Shown one piece after another: positions 1 to 11,913 of a DNA stretch of 64,000 nt. Made by a program: the position numbers and the translations under genes. The DNA comes from JACDBZ01 sp038233215 (GTDB lineage: Bacteria; Chloroflexota; Limnocylindria; QHBO01): contig JBBSML010000002.1 of the NCBI GenBank assembly GCA_038233215.1, forward strand, positions 1 to 64,000, in the 5' to 3' direction. Position 1 is the stretch's first letter. The number at the start of each line of letters is the position of its first letter. The notes beneath the pieces are model-generated. The model was not told the origin of the DNA and ran no database searches. It worked only from the letters and a program-made list of their open reading frames with translations.

Positions 1-222
1 ATCAGCCATCGGTCGGGGGAAACGGAGGACACCACGATCGCCGATCTCGTGGTGGCGCTCAACACCGGCCAGATCAAAACCGGCTCGATCAGCCGTTCGG
101 AGCGGATCGCGAAATACAACCGCCTGTTGCGCATCGAGGAAGAGCTCGGCGATGCGGCCGTCTACGCGGCGTCGGGCGCATTCGTCGTCAACCGCGCGAG
201 CCAGACGAACCCCCCGGATTGA
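1..222 (+). CDS. eno: Enolase, C-terminal 73 residues (5' end outside window)
   Basis: This is the 3' end of phosphopyruvate hydratase, the glycolytic enzyme that interconverts 2-phosphoglycerate and phosphoenolpyruvate. The reading frame is open from base 1 and shows the family signature SHRSGETED, followed by GQIKTGSISRSER and KYNRLLRIEEELG, which form the end of the enolase barrel. The family is about 425 residues long, so roughly 350 residues lie upstream. The stop codon almost touches the next gene. The short tail after the last conserved helix (VVNRASQTNPPD) is unremarkable. Identification is secure. Confidence 0.95.
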   Translation: MSHRSGETEDTTIADLVVALNTGQIKTGSISRSERIAKYNRLLRIEEELGDAAVYAASGAFVVNRASQTNPPD

Positions 223-227
223 ACGGC

Positions 228-1004
228 ATGACCGATAGGCGCGACGCGGCGGGCGATCACGTGGCGCGCAATCGATCCTTCTGGGACGACTATTCGGATC
301 GATACCAGGCCGACCACGGCCCGCAGCTCGCGGTGCACGGAGCGGCATGGGGCGTGTGGCAGATCCCCGAGGAGGCATTGCGCATCCTCGGGGACGTTGA
401 GGGGCTCGACGTGCTGGAGCTCGGCTGCGGCGCCGCGCAATGGTCGATCAGTTTGGCACGCCGGGGGGCGCGTCCCATCGGCCTGGACCTGTCGTTACGG
501 CAGCTCGATCACGCGGCGTCGCTCATGGAAGCCGCCGGCGTGGACCTGCCGCTGATCCACGGGAGCGCCGAGGCGGTACCGTTGCCCGCCGCGAGCCTGG
601 ACATCATCTTCTGTGATCACGGAGCCATGGTCTTCGCGGACCCTTACGTCACCGTCCCGGAAACCGCTCGTCTGCTGCGGGACGGGGGCCTCCTCGCCTT
701 CAGCATGCACACCCCGATCGCAGAAGTATGCTGGCCAGGCGGCAGCGATGAGCCGGTCGATCGGCTCAGCAACGACTACTTCGGGTTGCACCGTGTCGAC
801 CTCGGAGGTGCCGCCCATGCAGAATTTCAGCTGCCATATGGCGAATGGCTCCGGCTCTTCGCGCGCAATTGCTTCGTCGTCGAAGACCTGATCGAGCTTC
901 GGCCGCATCCCGATGCGGTCAGCACCTATTACGGCCAGGCGGCCCACGATTGGGCCCGCCGTTGGCCACTGGAGCACATCTGGAAGGTGCGCCGCCGCCG
1001 TTGA
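228..1004 (+). CDS. Class I SAM-dependent methyltransferase
   Basis: The 258-residue protein has a Rossmann-type methyltransferase fold. Motif I reads VLELGCGAAQWSISLARRG at about residues 64-82, followed by an acidic post-I region (GLDLS). The N-terminus, RNRSFWDDYSDRYQ, is typical of the Methyltransf_11/25 group. The substrate cannot be inferred. I chose the ATG six bases after the enolase stop. A TTG at 219 that overlaps the enolase stop is an alternative. The gene faces rpsT, with 32 bases between the two stops, and its basic C-terminus (WKVRRRR) is compatible with a complete protein. Confidence 0.8.
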   Translation: MTDRRDAAGDHVARNRSFWDDYSDRYQADHGPQLAVHGAAWGVWQIPEEALRILGDVEGLDVLELGCGAAQWSISLARRGARPIGLDLSLRQLDHAASLMEAAGVDLPLIHGSAEAVPLPAASLDIIFCDHGAMVFADPYVTVPETARLLRDGGLLAFSMHTPIAEVCWPGGSDEPVDRLSNDYFGLHRVDLGGAAHAEFQLPYGEWLRLFARNCFVVEDLIELRPHPDAVSTYYGQAAHDWARRWPLEHIWKVRRRR

Positions 1005-1036
1005 GCAACGAGGGCGCCGCACCGGGGTGGAGTCGG

Positions 1037-1570
1037 TCAGCTTTCGGAGCTGTCGCCCTCGTCGGTGCTCTTGGCGCGACGTCGTGCCGCCGCTGACTCG
1101 CGACTGGCACGGGTGACGGCCACCTTGGCCTTGCCGGCCGCGGTTCGGGGTCGATCCGTGGCCTTACCGGCCGCAGCCTTGGAGGCCTTGGCCGCGGTGA
1201 CCTTCTTGCGCTGCGCGGTCTTGCTGGCGGTGGTGCGCTTCTTGGCCGTGGCTGGAGCACCGGTCTCGGCGCCATCGAGCAGGTGCGCGGCGTTGACCTT
1301 GGTCATCAGCCGGCTCTTGCGCCGAGCGGCGTTATTGGGATGAATAATTCCCTTTTCCGCGGCCTTGTCGAGCGCGCTGATTGCCGCGGCAACCGCGATC
1401 GGTCCATCACCGGTGGAGCGTCCGAGGGCGATTTCGGACGCCTGCTGGACGAGCGTCTTCGCCTCACTCTGCGTGCGACGATTCACATCGCGGCGGCGGA
1501 GGGACTGGCGTACGCGTTTCAGGGCGGAGGGGGTGCGTGCGCCCTTCCAGGTTCGGGCCGTTCTTGCCAC
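1037..1570 (-). CDS. rpsT: 30S ribosomal protein S20 with long basic C-terminal tail
   Basis: S20 binds 16S rRNA early in small-subunit assembly. The first ~90 residues match the family (SALKRVRQSLRRRDVNRRTQ, then DKAAEKGIIHPNNAARRKSRL). S20 is normally about 85-90 residues, but this protein has 177. The extra ~85 residues are almost entirely Lys, Ala, Arg and Thr in AAGKAT/AAARRR-like runs, resembling histone H1-type tails. The start is GTG, six bases after a GAGGA Shine-Dalgarno sequence on the minus strand. It is transcribed convergently with the methyltransferase gene. Confidence 0.93.
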   Translation of the reverse strand: MARTARTWKGARTPSALKRVRQSLRRRDVNRRTQSEAKTLVQQASEIALGRSTGDGPIAVAAAISALDKAAEKGIIHPNNAARRKSRLMTKVNAAHLLDGAETGAPATAKKRTTASKTAQRKKVTAAKASKAAAGKATDRPRTAAGKAKVAVTRASRESAAARRRAKSTDEGDSSES

Positions 1571-1633
1571 GGAGAATCCTCAACTCGAGTTGCTTGCATA
1601 GCGATACCCGCTCGTCGGTGCGGCGGAGACGAA

Positions 1634-1642
1634 AGTATAGCA
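1634..1642 (-). promoter_or_regulatory. Extended -10 promoter element for rpsT
   Basis: Read on the minus strand the sequence is TGCTATACT, an extended -10 box (TGN plus TATACT), about 64 bases before the rpsT GTG. No convincing -35 box lies 17 bases upstream, which is tolerable for an extended -10 promoter. This is inferred from sequence only. Confidence 0.45.
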
Positions 1643-1776
1643 TCGGTAACCGCAGCGGGCAGATGGGGGCTCGACAATCCGAGGGCCAACGGCGACAATC
1701 CGGTCACCAACGCCGTTGCGCCTGCCCGCATGACGAGCAGTTGGAAATGAGGAGAAAATTCAAGGGGAGACGTCCG

Positions 1777-3786
1777 GTGTGCCAGTCGGACGAGGCAGCT
1801 GATCGCGCAACGGTCGCGTCCGCTCACGCGTCTCCTGATGACACCATGACAACCATCACGCTCCCCGGCCGGCTCATGCGCCCGGTGGCCACGCGGCCAG
1901 CGCGCCGCGCGACCGTCACCGGTTTCGCCATCGGTTTCGCCGCCGCGCTGGTGGCGGGCGTGCTCCTCATTGCTGCCGCCTCAATGGCAATGGCAGTCGT
2001 CAACGCACGGCTCATCGGTCTCGGCGTCTCCGTCGGTGGCGTCGAGCTGAGCGGGCTGGGCCGAGAGGCCGCGGCTGAGCGACTGACTGCCCAATTGCCA
2101 TCGTTGACGACCGGTGAGGCTACATTCGTCGTCGGCGACGAGCAGGCAACGGTGGAGTACGCGGAGATCGGGCGTGGCTACGAGATCGATACGATGCTCG
2201 ATTCGGCGTTCGGAATCGGCCGCGAAGGAAACCTGCTCTCCGACGGTCTCGCTCGACTGCGGAACCTTGCCCATCCGGTCGCGCTGCCGCTCATCGTTCA
2301 CGCGTACGACGCCGGTGCGTTGACGCAGGCGTCAATTGGGGTCGCTGATCGCTTCGCCATCACGGCGGTGGATGCCTCGGTCGTGTCGAACGGCGCGACC
2401 TATGACGTGACCGAATCCGCGGCGGGGCGGTCCTTCGATCCCGAGGCGATCCAGGCCATGCTCGCGGCGGCAGTCGACAGTACCGATCCCGCGGATGTGC
2501 GTCTCGAGTTGGTGCCGACGGCCATTCCGGCGGCGATCCCCACGGCCGTGGCCGAGGCGGCTGCAGAGGCGGCTCGTTCGACCGTCGACGCCCTCGCATT
2601 GGAGATTCCCGGTGCGGCTGGGGACGTTGAGCCGTTCAAGGTCTCGCCCCAGACGATTGCATCGTGGGTGAGTTTCGGTCCAGGCTCCGACGGCGCCATT
2701 TCGCTGAAGCTGGACGCGGCCGCCGTGACGACGGCGGTCGAGGGTCTCGTGGAGTCGGTGAACCAGGACGCCTTCAACGCGCGGATCAGCGTTGCGGCGG
2801 GCGGTGGCCTGGGTGGCATCATCTCGGGCCAGAATGGCCGTGAGCTCGATGTCGAAGGCACCAGGGACGCGGTGCTGGCCGCGCTCGAACGGCGGGGTGG
2901 GGGCGCGACCATCGGCTCCCTGGCGCTGGTCGTGAACGTGACCGAGCCTGCGTTGACCACCGCCGCCGCCGAGGCGTCTCTCCCGCAGATGCGGATGATC
3001 TCCTCGTGGACGACCGACTACGTTCCGAACGACGGCAACGGCTTCGGAAATAACATCAAGATCGGCGCCCGTGACATCGACGGTCGCAACCTCCTCCCGG
3101 GTGAGACATTCAGCTTCTGGGGCAGCATCGGTCCGGTGACCGTCGAGCGGGGGTACCACTATGGCGGTGTGATCATCGGCGGCCGAAGCGTGGCCGGCGG
3201 CGCCATCGGCGGCGGGATCTGCTCGACCTCCACGACGATCTTCAATGCCGCGCTGCGGGCCGGCCTCGAGATGGGCGATCGCGCCAATCACTTCTACTAC
3301 ATCGACCGTTACCCCGACGGGCTGGACGCAACCGTGTACATGGATGACTACTTCACCCAGGACATGACGTTCCGCAACGACACAGCGAACCCGATCGTCA
3401 TTCGCGGAATCGGCGGCAAGGACTTCGTCACCTTCGAGCTGTGGAGTGTCCCGACCGGGCGCTCGGTCGTTCTCAACGACCCGGAGACGAGCAATCATCG
3501 AGTCGCGATCGAGACGACCCAGGTGGACGACGACATGGAGCCCGGGACGCGCAAGCGGGTGGAGTATCCGCACGATGGCCACGACGTATCGCGAATGCGG
3601 TTGGTGTACGACGCGAAGGGCAATGAGATCCACCGCAACACGTACACAAGCGCCTACCGTGCCGTCAACGGTATCACCCTGATCGGTCCTCCAGTCGATG
3701 ACGAGGATGAGGAAGATGGCGGTGGCGAGGCTGCGGACCCCTCGCTCGAAGCGTCGCCTTCGCCATCAGCGTCGCCGGCGCCCTAG
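1777..3786 (+). CDS. VanW family protein with peptidoglycan-binding-like domains
   Basis: The 669-residue envelope protein has one N-terminal membrane segment at about residues 47-73. Two repeated alpha/beta domains of the YoaR/PG_binding_4 type follow. A VanW domain lies at about residues 420-525, with GARDIDGRNLLPGETFSFW, then GGAIGGGICSTSTTIFNAAL. The C-terminus is acidic and then Ser/Pro-rich. VanW proteins are linked to vancomycin-resistance clusters and cell-wall biology, but their reaction is unknown. I chose GTG 1777 because AAGGGGAGA ends seven bases before it. ATG 1846 is an alternative that would lose the first 23 residues. The bulk of the protein should lie outside the membrane. 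Confidence 0.85.
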   Translation: MCQSDEAADRATVASAHASPDDTMTTITLPGRLMRPVATRPARRATVTGFAIGFAAALVAGVLLIAAASMAMAVVNARLIGLGVSVGGVELSGLGREAAAERLTAQLPSLTTGEATFVVGDEQATVEYAEIGRGYEIDTMLDSAFGIGREGNLLSDGLARLRNLAHPVALPLIVHAYDAGALTQASIGVADRFAITAVDASVVSNGATYDVTESAAGRSFDPEAIQAMLAAAVDSTDPADVRLELVPTAIPAAIPTAVAEAAAEAARSTVDALALEIPGAAGDVEPFKVSPQTIASWVSFGPGSDGAISLKLDAAAVTTAVEGLVESVNQDAFNARISVAAGGGLGGIISGQNGRELDVEGTRDAVLAALERRGGGATIGSLALVVNVTEPALTTAAAEASLPQMRMISSWTTDYVPNDGNGFGNNIKIGARDIDGRNLLPGETFSFWGSIGPVTVERGYHYGGVIIGGRSVAGGAIGGGICSTSTTIFNAALRAGLEMGDRANHFYYIDRYPDGLDATVYMDDYFTQDMTFRNDTANPIVIRGIGGKDFVTFELWSVPTGRSVVLNDPETSNHRVAIETTQVDDDMEPGTRKRVEYPHDGHDVSRMRLVYDAKGNEIHRNTYTSAYRAVNGITLIGPPVDDEDEEDGGGEAADPSLEASPSPSASPAP

Positions 3787-3817
3787 ACGGCTGCCGGTGC
3801 GGACGTCCGGTGTCGGC

Positions 3818-3823
3818 TAGACT
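3818..3823 (+). promoter_or_regulatory. Candidate leaderless -10 box for lepA
   Basis: TAGACT lies eight bases before the lepA GTG, and no Shine-Dalgarno sequence is present. That spacing places the transcription start at or beside the start codon. No -35 box is recognisable. Confidence 0.4.
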
Positions 3824-3831
3824 TCCGCCCC

Positions 3832-5646
<1,815 letters not shown>

Positions 5647-5651
5647 ATGTC

Positions 5652-5671
5652 AGGTATATACGTATATACCT
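5652..5671. promoter_or_regulatory. 20-bp perfect palindrome, putative operator
   Basis: AGGTATATACGTATATACCT is perfectly self-complementary without a loop. It is strikingly AT-rich for this genome and lies five bases after the lepA stop and 19 bases before the CPBP start. No T-tract follows, so a dimeric repressor site (PadR/TetR/GntR-like) fits better than a terminator. The binding protein is unknown. Confidence 0.5.
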
Positions 5672-5690
5672 TGGCGCTGGCGGAGGTCCC

Positions 5691-6353
5691 ATGAGCTTTT
5701 TTGATTCGCTGCGGCTGGCCATCGCGCTCGGGCTGACTCTCTTCCTCGTCCTGCTCCGATTCGACTCCGAACGGATCACGCGCTCGGACTATTTCCGGTA
5801 TCGAACCCCGTGGATGGGTCCGGTCAGCTACTACATCCTGGTCATCACCTTCGCGATCGGGATCGCCGTCATCCTGCCCTCGGGCCGTGAGCAGCTCTTC
5901 CTGATCGGCGGGAACCCCGACAGCGTCCGGACGGCGATGCTGGTCTTCATTGGCATCGCGCTGCTCAATGGCGTCGCACTGGCGTTTCTGCGCTACGGCG
6001 GGATCCTCCCCCTCCCCGTCGAACTGCTACCGACTCGCGTGCTGGGCGCAGCCGCCAACGCGCTCAGCGAGGAGCTCCAGTTTCGGTCGATTGTGCTCGG
6101 ATTGCTGCTCTTCGCCGACGTGCCCACGGGGTGGGCCATCGCGGCGCAGGCACTCCTGTATGGGCTTGTCCATCGGCGCCTGTGGCGCGAGCGGGACTGG
6201 TACTTCCTGGCGGGCGCGGTGATTCTCGGCTGGGCGGCCGGAGTGGCCACCGTCGAGACCGGGTCCATCATCCCGGCTGTCGTCGGCCACTTCGCGGTAA
6301 CTATGTCGCTCTTCGCGTTTGCCGGCGGCCGCCTGCGCCAGCGACCGATCTGA
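5691..6353 (+). CDS. CPBP-family intramembrane metalloprotease (CAAX protease-like)
   Basis: This is a 220-residue multi-pass membrane protein. It carries the three short motifs of the CPBP/Abi family: EELQFR (the EExxxR site) at about residue 126, YGLVH at about 155 and the GH in VVGHFAVT near 200. Together these glutamate and histidine residues form the predicted in-membrane metal site. Bacterial members act in peptide maturation, bacteriocin self-immunity or membrane signalling, and the target here is unknown. GGAGG lies five bases before the ATG. The palindrome at 5652-5671 could regulate it. Confidence 0.82.
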   Translation: MSFFDSLRLAIALGLTLFLVLLRFDSERITRSDYFRYRTPWMGPVSYYILVITFAIGIAVILPSGREQLFLIGGNPDSVRTAMLVFIGIALLNGVALAFLRYGGILPLPVELLPTRVLGAAANALSEELQFRSIVLGLLLFADVPTGWAIAAQALLYGLVHRRLWRERDWYFLAGAVILGWAAGVATVETGSIIPAVVGHFAVTMSLFAFAGGRLRQRPI

Positions 6354-6378
6354 GCCGCGTCGACACGATCGCGCCCCG

Positions 6379-7566
6379 GTGAGGAATGCGCTCCTCGCAC
6401 CGCATCACCTCTACATTCATGTGCCGTTCTGCCGGTTGGTGTGCGCGTACTGCGACTTCGTAACCGTCGGCGGACGGGCCGATGACATCCCGCGCTATAC
6501 CGATGCCCTTCGGGCGGAACTGGCCGCGCGGACGGCTCCCGGAGAGCTGCGCACGATCTACTTCGGGGGCGGCACTCCGTCGCTGCTGAGCGGAGACCAG
6601 GTCGGCACGCTGATCACCGCGGCGAGGAACCGATGGAAGCGCGTGGCGCTTGAGGAAATCACGGTCGAGGCGAATCCCAGCGCGCGCGAGGTCCCTGACT
6701 GGAAGGGATTCGTGGCAGCTGGCGTGACGCGCATCAGTCTCGGCGTGCAGTCGCTCCGGGATGCCGACCTGCATGCGCTGGCCCGCGGGCATACGGCCGC
6801 GGAGGCAAGGAAGGCGTTCGCCGCGGCGCGCGCTGCCGGTATCGGCAATATCAGCATCGATCTCATCTATGGCATACCCGGCCAGTCGCTCGAGGACTGG
6901 CGCGACGGCCTGAACCTTGCGATCGAGCTCGCTCCCGACCACCTGAGCTGCTACGCGCTGCAGTTGGTGCTGTCACCGGATGAATGGGCAGCGCCCCCAC
7001 GCCCGGGTGCCCAGCGCTGGCGAAGCCGGATGGCTGAGCGACAGGACGACGGGCTTGCCAGCGACCAGTATTGGCTCGCGGAAGCGGTGCTGCGGACCGC
7101 CGGCTTTGCCCATTACGAGCTGAGCTCGTGGGCGCGGCCCGGGCGCGAGAGCCGCCACAACTCCGCCTATTGGGCGCGCCGCGCCTACACCGGTATCGGC
7201 GCGGGAGCGCATTCGTACGATGGCGCCGCGGATCGTTCGTGGAACGTGCGAGAGCTCGACCGGTACCTCGAAGCCGCCAGCTCCGGCGTGCGTCCGATCG
7301 ACGGCCGCGAGGAGCTTGACGCCGAGACGCGGGCCTTCGAGGCCGTGGCGCTGGGTCTGCGGCGGGTGGAAGGGATCAGCCGCTCCGCATTCCGGGAAGA
7401 GTTCGGCGCTGACCCTGTGGATCGGTATGCCATGGCCGTGCTCGAAACGACCGGTGAAGGGCTTCTGGAGCTGGATGGCGACGTGATGCGGCTCACGCCA
7501 ACCGGACGGCTCATGGCGTCCGAGGTGCTTGTGGCGTTCGTGCCCGAACCCACCCGTCGGCGTTGA
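6379..7566 (+). CDS. hemW: HemW-like radical SAM protein (heme chaperone)
   Basis: The 395-residue radical SAM protein carries the cluster motif C-RLV-C-AY-C at residues 18-25, preceded by LYIHVPF. GGGTPS and GVQSL follow, and the HemW-typical HYELSSW and HNSAYW come later. HemW resembles oxygen-independent coproporphyrinogen oxidase but is regarded as a heme-insertion chaperone. I chose GTG 6379 because it leaves the CPBP gene intact and puts the cluster motif at the usual distance from the N-terminus. The gene precedes hrcA, an order also found in Firmicutes (lepA-hemW-hrcA). The hrcA promoter overlaps its stop codon. Confidence 0.93.
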   Translation: MRNALLAPHHLYIHVPFCRLVCAYCDFVTVGGRADDIPRYTDALRAELAARTAPGELRTIYFGGGTPSLLSGDQVGTLITAARNRWKRVALEEITVEANPSAREVPDWKGFVAAGVTRISLGVQSLRDADLHALARGHTAAEARKAFAAARAAGIGNISIDLIYGIPGQSLEDWRDGLNLAIELAPDHLSCYALQLVLSPDEWAAPPRPGAQRWRSRMAERQDDGLASDQYWLAEAVLRTAGFAHYELSSWARPGRESRHNSAYWARRAYTGIGAGAHSYDGAADRSWNVRELDRYLEAASSGVRPIDGREELDAETRAFEAVALGLRRVEGISRSAFREEFGADPVDRYAMAVLETTGEGLLELDGDVMRLTPTGRLMASEVLVAFVPEPTRRR

Positions 7567-7592
7567 CAGTGCCTTTCGCTGAGCGGTACCAT
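7563..7592 (+). promoter_or_regulatory. Sigma-70 promoter of the hrcA-grpE-dnaK operon
   Basis: TTGACA (7563-7568), an 18-base spacer and TACCAT (7587-7592) form a near-consensus vegetative promoter. The -35 box overlaps the hemW stop. The predicted start, near 7599, lies just before the CIRCE operator, the classic arrangement for HrcA repression. Confidence 0.75.
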
Positions 7593-7604
7593 GCCGCATC
7601 ACCG

Positions 7605-7639
7605 TCCGTTAGCACTCTCTAGGGGAGAGTGCTAACGGA
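7605..7639 (+). promoter_or_regulatory. CIRCE operator (HrcA binding site)
   Basis: The core TTAGCACTC-N9-GAGTGCTAA (7609-7635) matches the CIRCE consensus exactly. Symmetry extends to 15-base arms around a five-base centre. It sits between the promoter and hrcA, so HrcA should repress its own operon until heat stress titrates GroE/HrcA function. Confidence 0.97.
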
Positions 7640-7657
7640 CCACTCCGGAGGTCGGAA

Positions 7658-8764
7658 ATGACGGAAGAACGTCAACGGTCTCGCGATCGCGGGACACCGA
7701 TCCGTCCCGCCCCTGAGCTGACGGACCGGCAGCGAACCGTGCTACGCGCTGTCGTGGAGGACTACGTGCTGACCGCGGTGCCGGTCGGGTCCAAATCACT
7801 GCTCGGCCGCTACGCGCTCGGCGTTTCTCCGGCCACCGTGCGCAGCGCCATGGCGGAGCTCGAGTTCCTGGGCCTCCTGTCACACCCGCACACCAGTGCC
7901 GGACGCGTCCCCTCTGACCTTGGCTACCGGCTCTACGTCGAGTCGCTGATGCGGGAGGCGGAGCTCGACCAGACGGATCGGCTTACGATTCGTCACCAGT
8001 TCAGCCAGGTCGAGCTCACGAACAACGAGTGGCTGCGGCTGGCAGCCTCGATCCTGGCCGGGAGCACCCGTTCCGCGGCCGTGGTCACGCCAGCTCGGTC
8101 GCGCCGCGCGCGCTTCGGTCATGCTCAGCTTGTCTCCCTCGCCGACGGTACCAGGCTGCTGGTCGTCGTCCTGCTCGATGGCAACGTCGTCCAACGCCGG
8201 CTTGATCGCGCCGCGCTCCAGCGAGCGATACCCGACAGCGCGCTCGATCAATCCGAGCTGGACGGCATCGCCGCGGCCCTCAACGCGGAGCTGGCGGGTC
8301 TCTCGGCGCCCCAGGTACGACGCCGCGCGGAGAAGCTGCCCGCTTTGGCCGCCCTCATCTCGACGGTTGTCATGTCACTCTTGGAGGAGGCCGATTCCGT
8401 CGTCGTCGAGGAAGTGTTCACCGATGGCATCGTCAACGTCCTGGAGCAGCCCGAGTTTGCCCGGGGCGGCAAGCTTCGGCCCATTCTCGAGATCCTGCAG
8501 CGCTCCGACTTTCTGGAGCAGCTGGTGCCGGTCTTGACGCGGAGCGGCGGGGTCCATGTGATCATCGGTCGCGAGAACACGAACGACGCGATGCACGAGA
8601 TCAGTCTCATCTTCGCGCCGTATGGCGCACCGGATCGGGCACTCGGCTTGCTGGGTGTGCTGGGACCGACGCGCATGCGGTACCCGCGCGCGATCCCCAC
8701 GGTTCGTTACCTGTCCACGCTCATGGACGAGCTCATCAACAGCCAGTACGGCGAGACCCAATGA
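7658..8764 (+). CDS. hrcA: Heat-inducible transcription repressor HrcA
   Basis: HrcA is a winged-helix repressor that binds CIRCE and needs GroEL to stay active. The 368-residue protein begins with the DNA-binding region (LTDRQRTVLRAVVEDYVLT, then SPATVRSAMAELEFLGLLS and HTSAGRVPSDLGYRLYV). The GAF-like effector domain follows, with VFTDGIVNVLEQPEF near the middle. It is slightly longer than the usual ~340 residues. The start is fixed by GGAGG six bases before ATG. The gene overlaps grpE by four bases. Identification is supported by the CIRCE element immediately upstream. Confidence 0.97.
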   Translation: MTEERQRSRDRGTPIRPAPELTDRQRTVLRAVVEDYVLTAVPVGSKSLLGRYALGVSPATVRSAMAELEFLGLLSHPHTSAGRVPSDLGYRLYVESLMREAELDQTDRLTIRHQFSQVELTNNEWLRLAASILAGSTRSAAVVTPARSRRARFGHAQLVSLADGTRLLVVVLLDGNVVQRRLDRAALQRAIPDSALDQSELDGIAAALNAELAGLSAPQVRRRAEKLPALAALISTVVMSLLEEADSVVVEEVFTDGIVNVLEQPEFARGGKLRPILEILQRSDFLEQLVPVLTRSGGVHVIIGRENTNDAMHEISLIFAPYGAPDRALGLLGVLGPTRMRYPRAIPTVRYLSTLMDELINSQYGETQ

Positions 8765-9345
8765 CCGACCATCCCACGAACGGCCGTCCCCGGGTGCGCG
8801 CGGCCAAGACTCGCGGAGAAGAGCGCGCCGACGCCATCTCGACTCCGTCCCGGATCGAGCTGGCCGAGCGAATCGAGCAGCTCGAGCGCGAGCTCGCCGA
8901 CGCGCGAACCAGCGACGCGGAGCACCGCAACAACTGGCATCGCTCGGCGGCCGATTTTGCGAACTACAAGCGACGGACCGATGAGGAGCGCGCCACGCTG
9001 ACCCAGTTCAGCAACGCGATTCTGATCGGCAAGCTGCTTGGCGTCCTCGACGATTTTGACCGAGCCATCGAGAACCTCCCGGCCGATGGGGACGACCCCT
9101 GGATTGAGGGCGTGCGGTTGACGGAGCGCAAGCTGCGCAGCGTCATTGAATCCGAGGGGGTTACGCAGATCGAGGCGCTCGGTCAGCCATTCGACCCCAA
9201 CCAGCATGAAGCGGTGCTCCACGAGGAGACCGTCGACCATCCCGATAACGAAGTGATCGGCGAGCTGCAGCGCGGATATCGCCTGCACGACCGGATCATC
9301 CGGCCGAGCCTCGTCCGAGTGGCGAACAATCCGAAGGAGCACTGA
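8761..9345 (+). CDS. grpE: Nucleotide exchange factor GrpE
   Basis: GrpE releases ADP from DnaK and sets the pace of the chaperone cycle. The 194-residue protein has a long charged coiled-coil N-terminal half (IELAERIEQLERELADAR). The head domain contains ADFANYKRRTDEER, GVRLTERKL and the terminal beta region HDRIIRPSLVRVANNP. It overlaps hrcA by ATGA, and dnaK follows after seven bases, so the three genes should be co-transcribed and translationally coupled. Confidence 0.96.
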   Translation: MTDHPTNGRPRVRAAKTRGEERADAISTPSRIELAERIEQLERELADARTSDAEHRNNWHRSAADFANYKRRTDEERATLTQFSNAILIGKLLGVLDDFDRAIENLPADGDDPWIEGVRLTERKLRSVIESEGVTQIEALGQPFDPNQHEAVLHEETVDHPDNEVIGELQRGYRLHDRIIRPSLVRVANNPKEH

Positions 9346-9352
9346 ATTACCC

Positions 9353-11290
<1,938 letters not shown>

Positions 11291-11416
11291 CTCCTCCCTC
11301 CCCTGAGTATTGCGAGGCCGGGCCGTTGGGCTCGGTTCTCGTGCTTTTCAGCCGTGTGACAACACCAGACTCACATCTCATCCGTCAGGTGGGCGCACGC
11401 CGCGTTCCGAACAGAG

Positions 11417-11890
11417 TCAGGCGTCGCTGGCATGTGAATTCGGCGGCCACCGCTCAATGGGGACACCGTCGCTCTCCCGTGATGAAGCATCGCCCGATAG
11501 GTCGGAGGTGCACATCGGGCAGCGTCGCGCCGCGACCGGGATCTCGGAGGCGCATTCGGCGCAGGTCTTGGTTATCGGCGCCTCGGCCTCGGTCGACTGA
11601 CGGCGGCGCTCGAGGAGGTTCATCGGCTTGACGATGAAGAAAAACAGGGCGGCGCCGACGAGCAGGAAGCTGACGAGCGCGTTCAGGAACTTGCCGTACG
11701 TGATGGTCGAGCCGTTGACCGTGACGGCCATGGCGGAGAAGTCGGCCGAGAAGATGATGCCGACCAGTGGCGTCAGCAGATCGGCGACGAGCGAGTTGAC
11801 GATTGCGGTGAATGCAGCGCCGATGACGATCCCGACCGCGAGGTCGACGACGTTGCCACGCAGAATGAAGTTGCGAAACTCGCCCAGCAC
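11417..11890 (-). CDS. mscL: Large-conductance mechanosensitive channel with C-terminal zinc ribbon
   Basis: MscL is a homopentameric channel that opens under membrane tension and protects against osmotic downshock. The 157-residue protein starts with the family N-terminus (EFRNFILRGNVVDLAVGIVI, first helix) and has a second helix at about residues 69-90. A short zinc-ribbon module follows, with cysteines at 110, 113, 124 and 127 (CAEC, then CPMC). Standard MscL lacks this ribbon and ends in a cytoplasmic helical bundle. The gene is divergent from xth, with only 23 bases between the start codons. Confidence 0.93.
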   Translation of the reverse strand: MLGEFRNFILRGNVVDLAVGIVIGAAFTAIVNSLVADLLTPLVGIIFSADFSAMAVTVNGSTITYGKFLNALVSFLLVGAALFFFIVKPMNLLERRRQSTEAEAPITKTCAECASEIPVAARRCPMCTSDLSGDASSRESDGVPIERWPPNSHASDA

Positions 11891-11900
11891 CGGTGGAGGA

Positions 11901-11906
11901 TAGACT
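11901..11906 (+). promoter_or_regulatory. Candidate leaderless -10 box for xth
   Basis: TAGACT is separated from the xth ATG by seven bases, the spacing expected when transcription begins at the start codon. GGAGG slightly further upstream (about 11895-11899) is too distant for a normal Shine-Dalgarno sequence. Confidence 0.4.
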
Positions 11907-11913
11907 GCGACCG

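Noticed and set aside
2332..3633. 433-codon minus-strand frame opposite the VanW gene
   Set aside because: Shadow of the VanW coding frame, with no recognisable domain and no start site.
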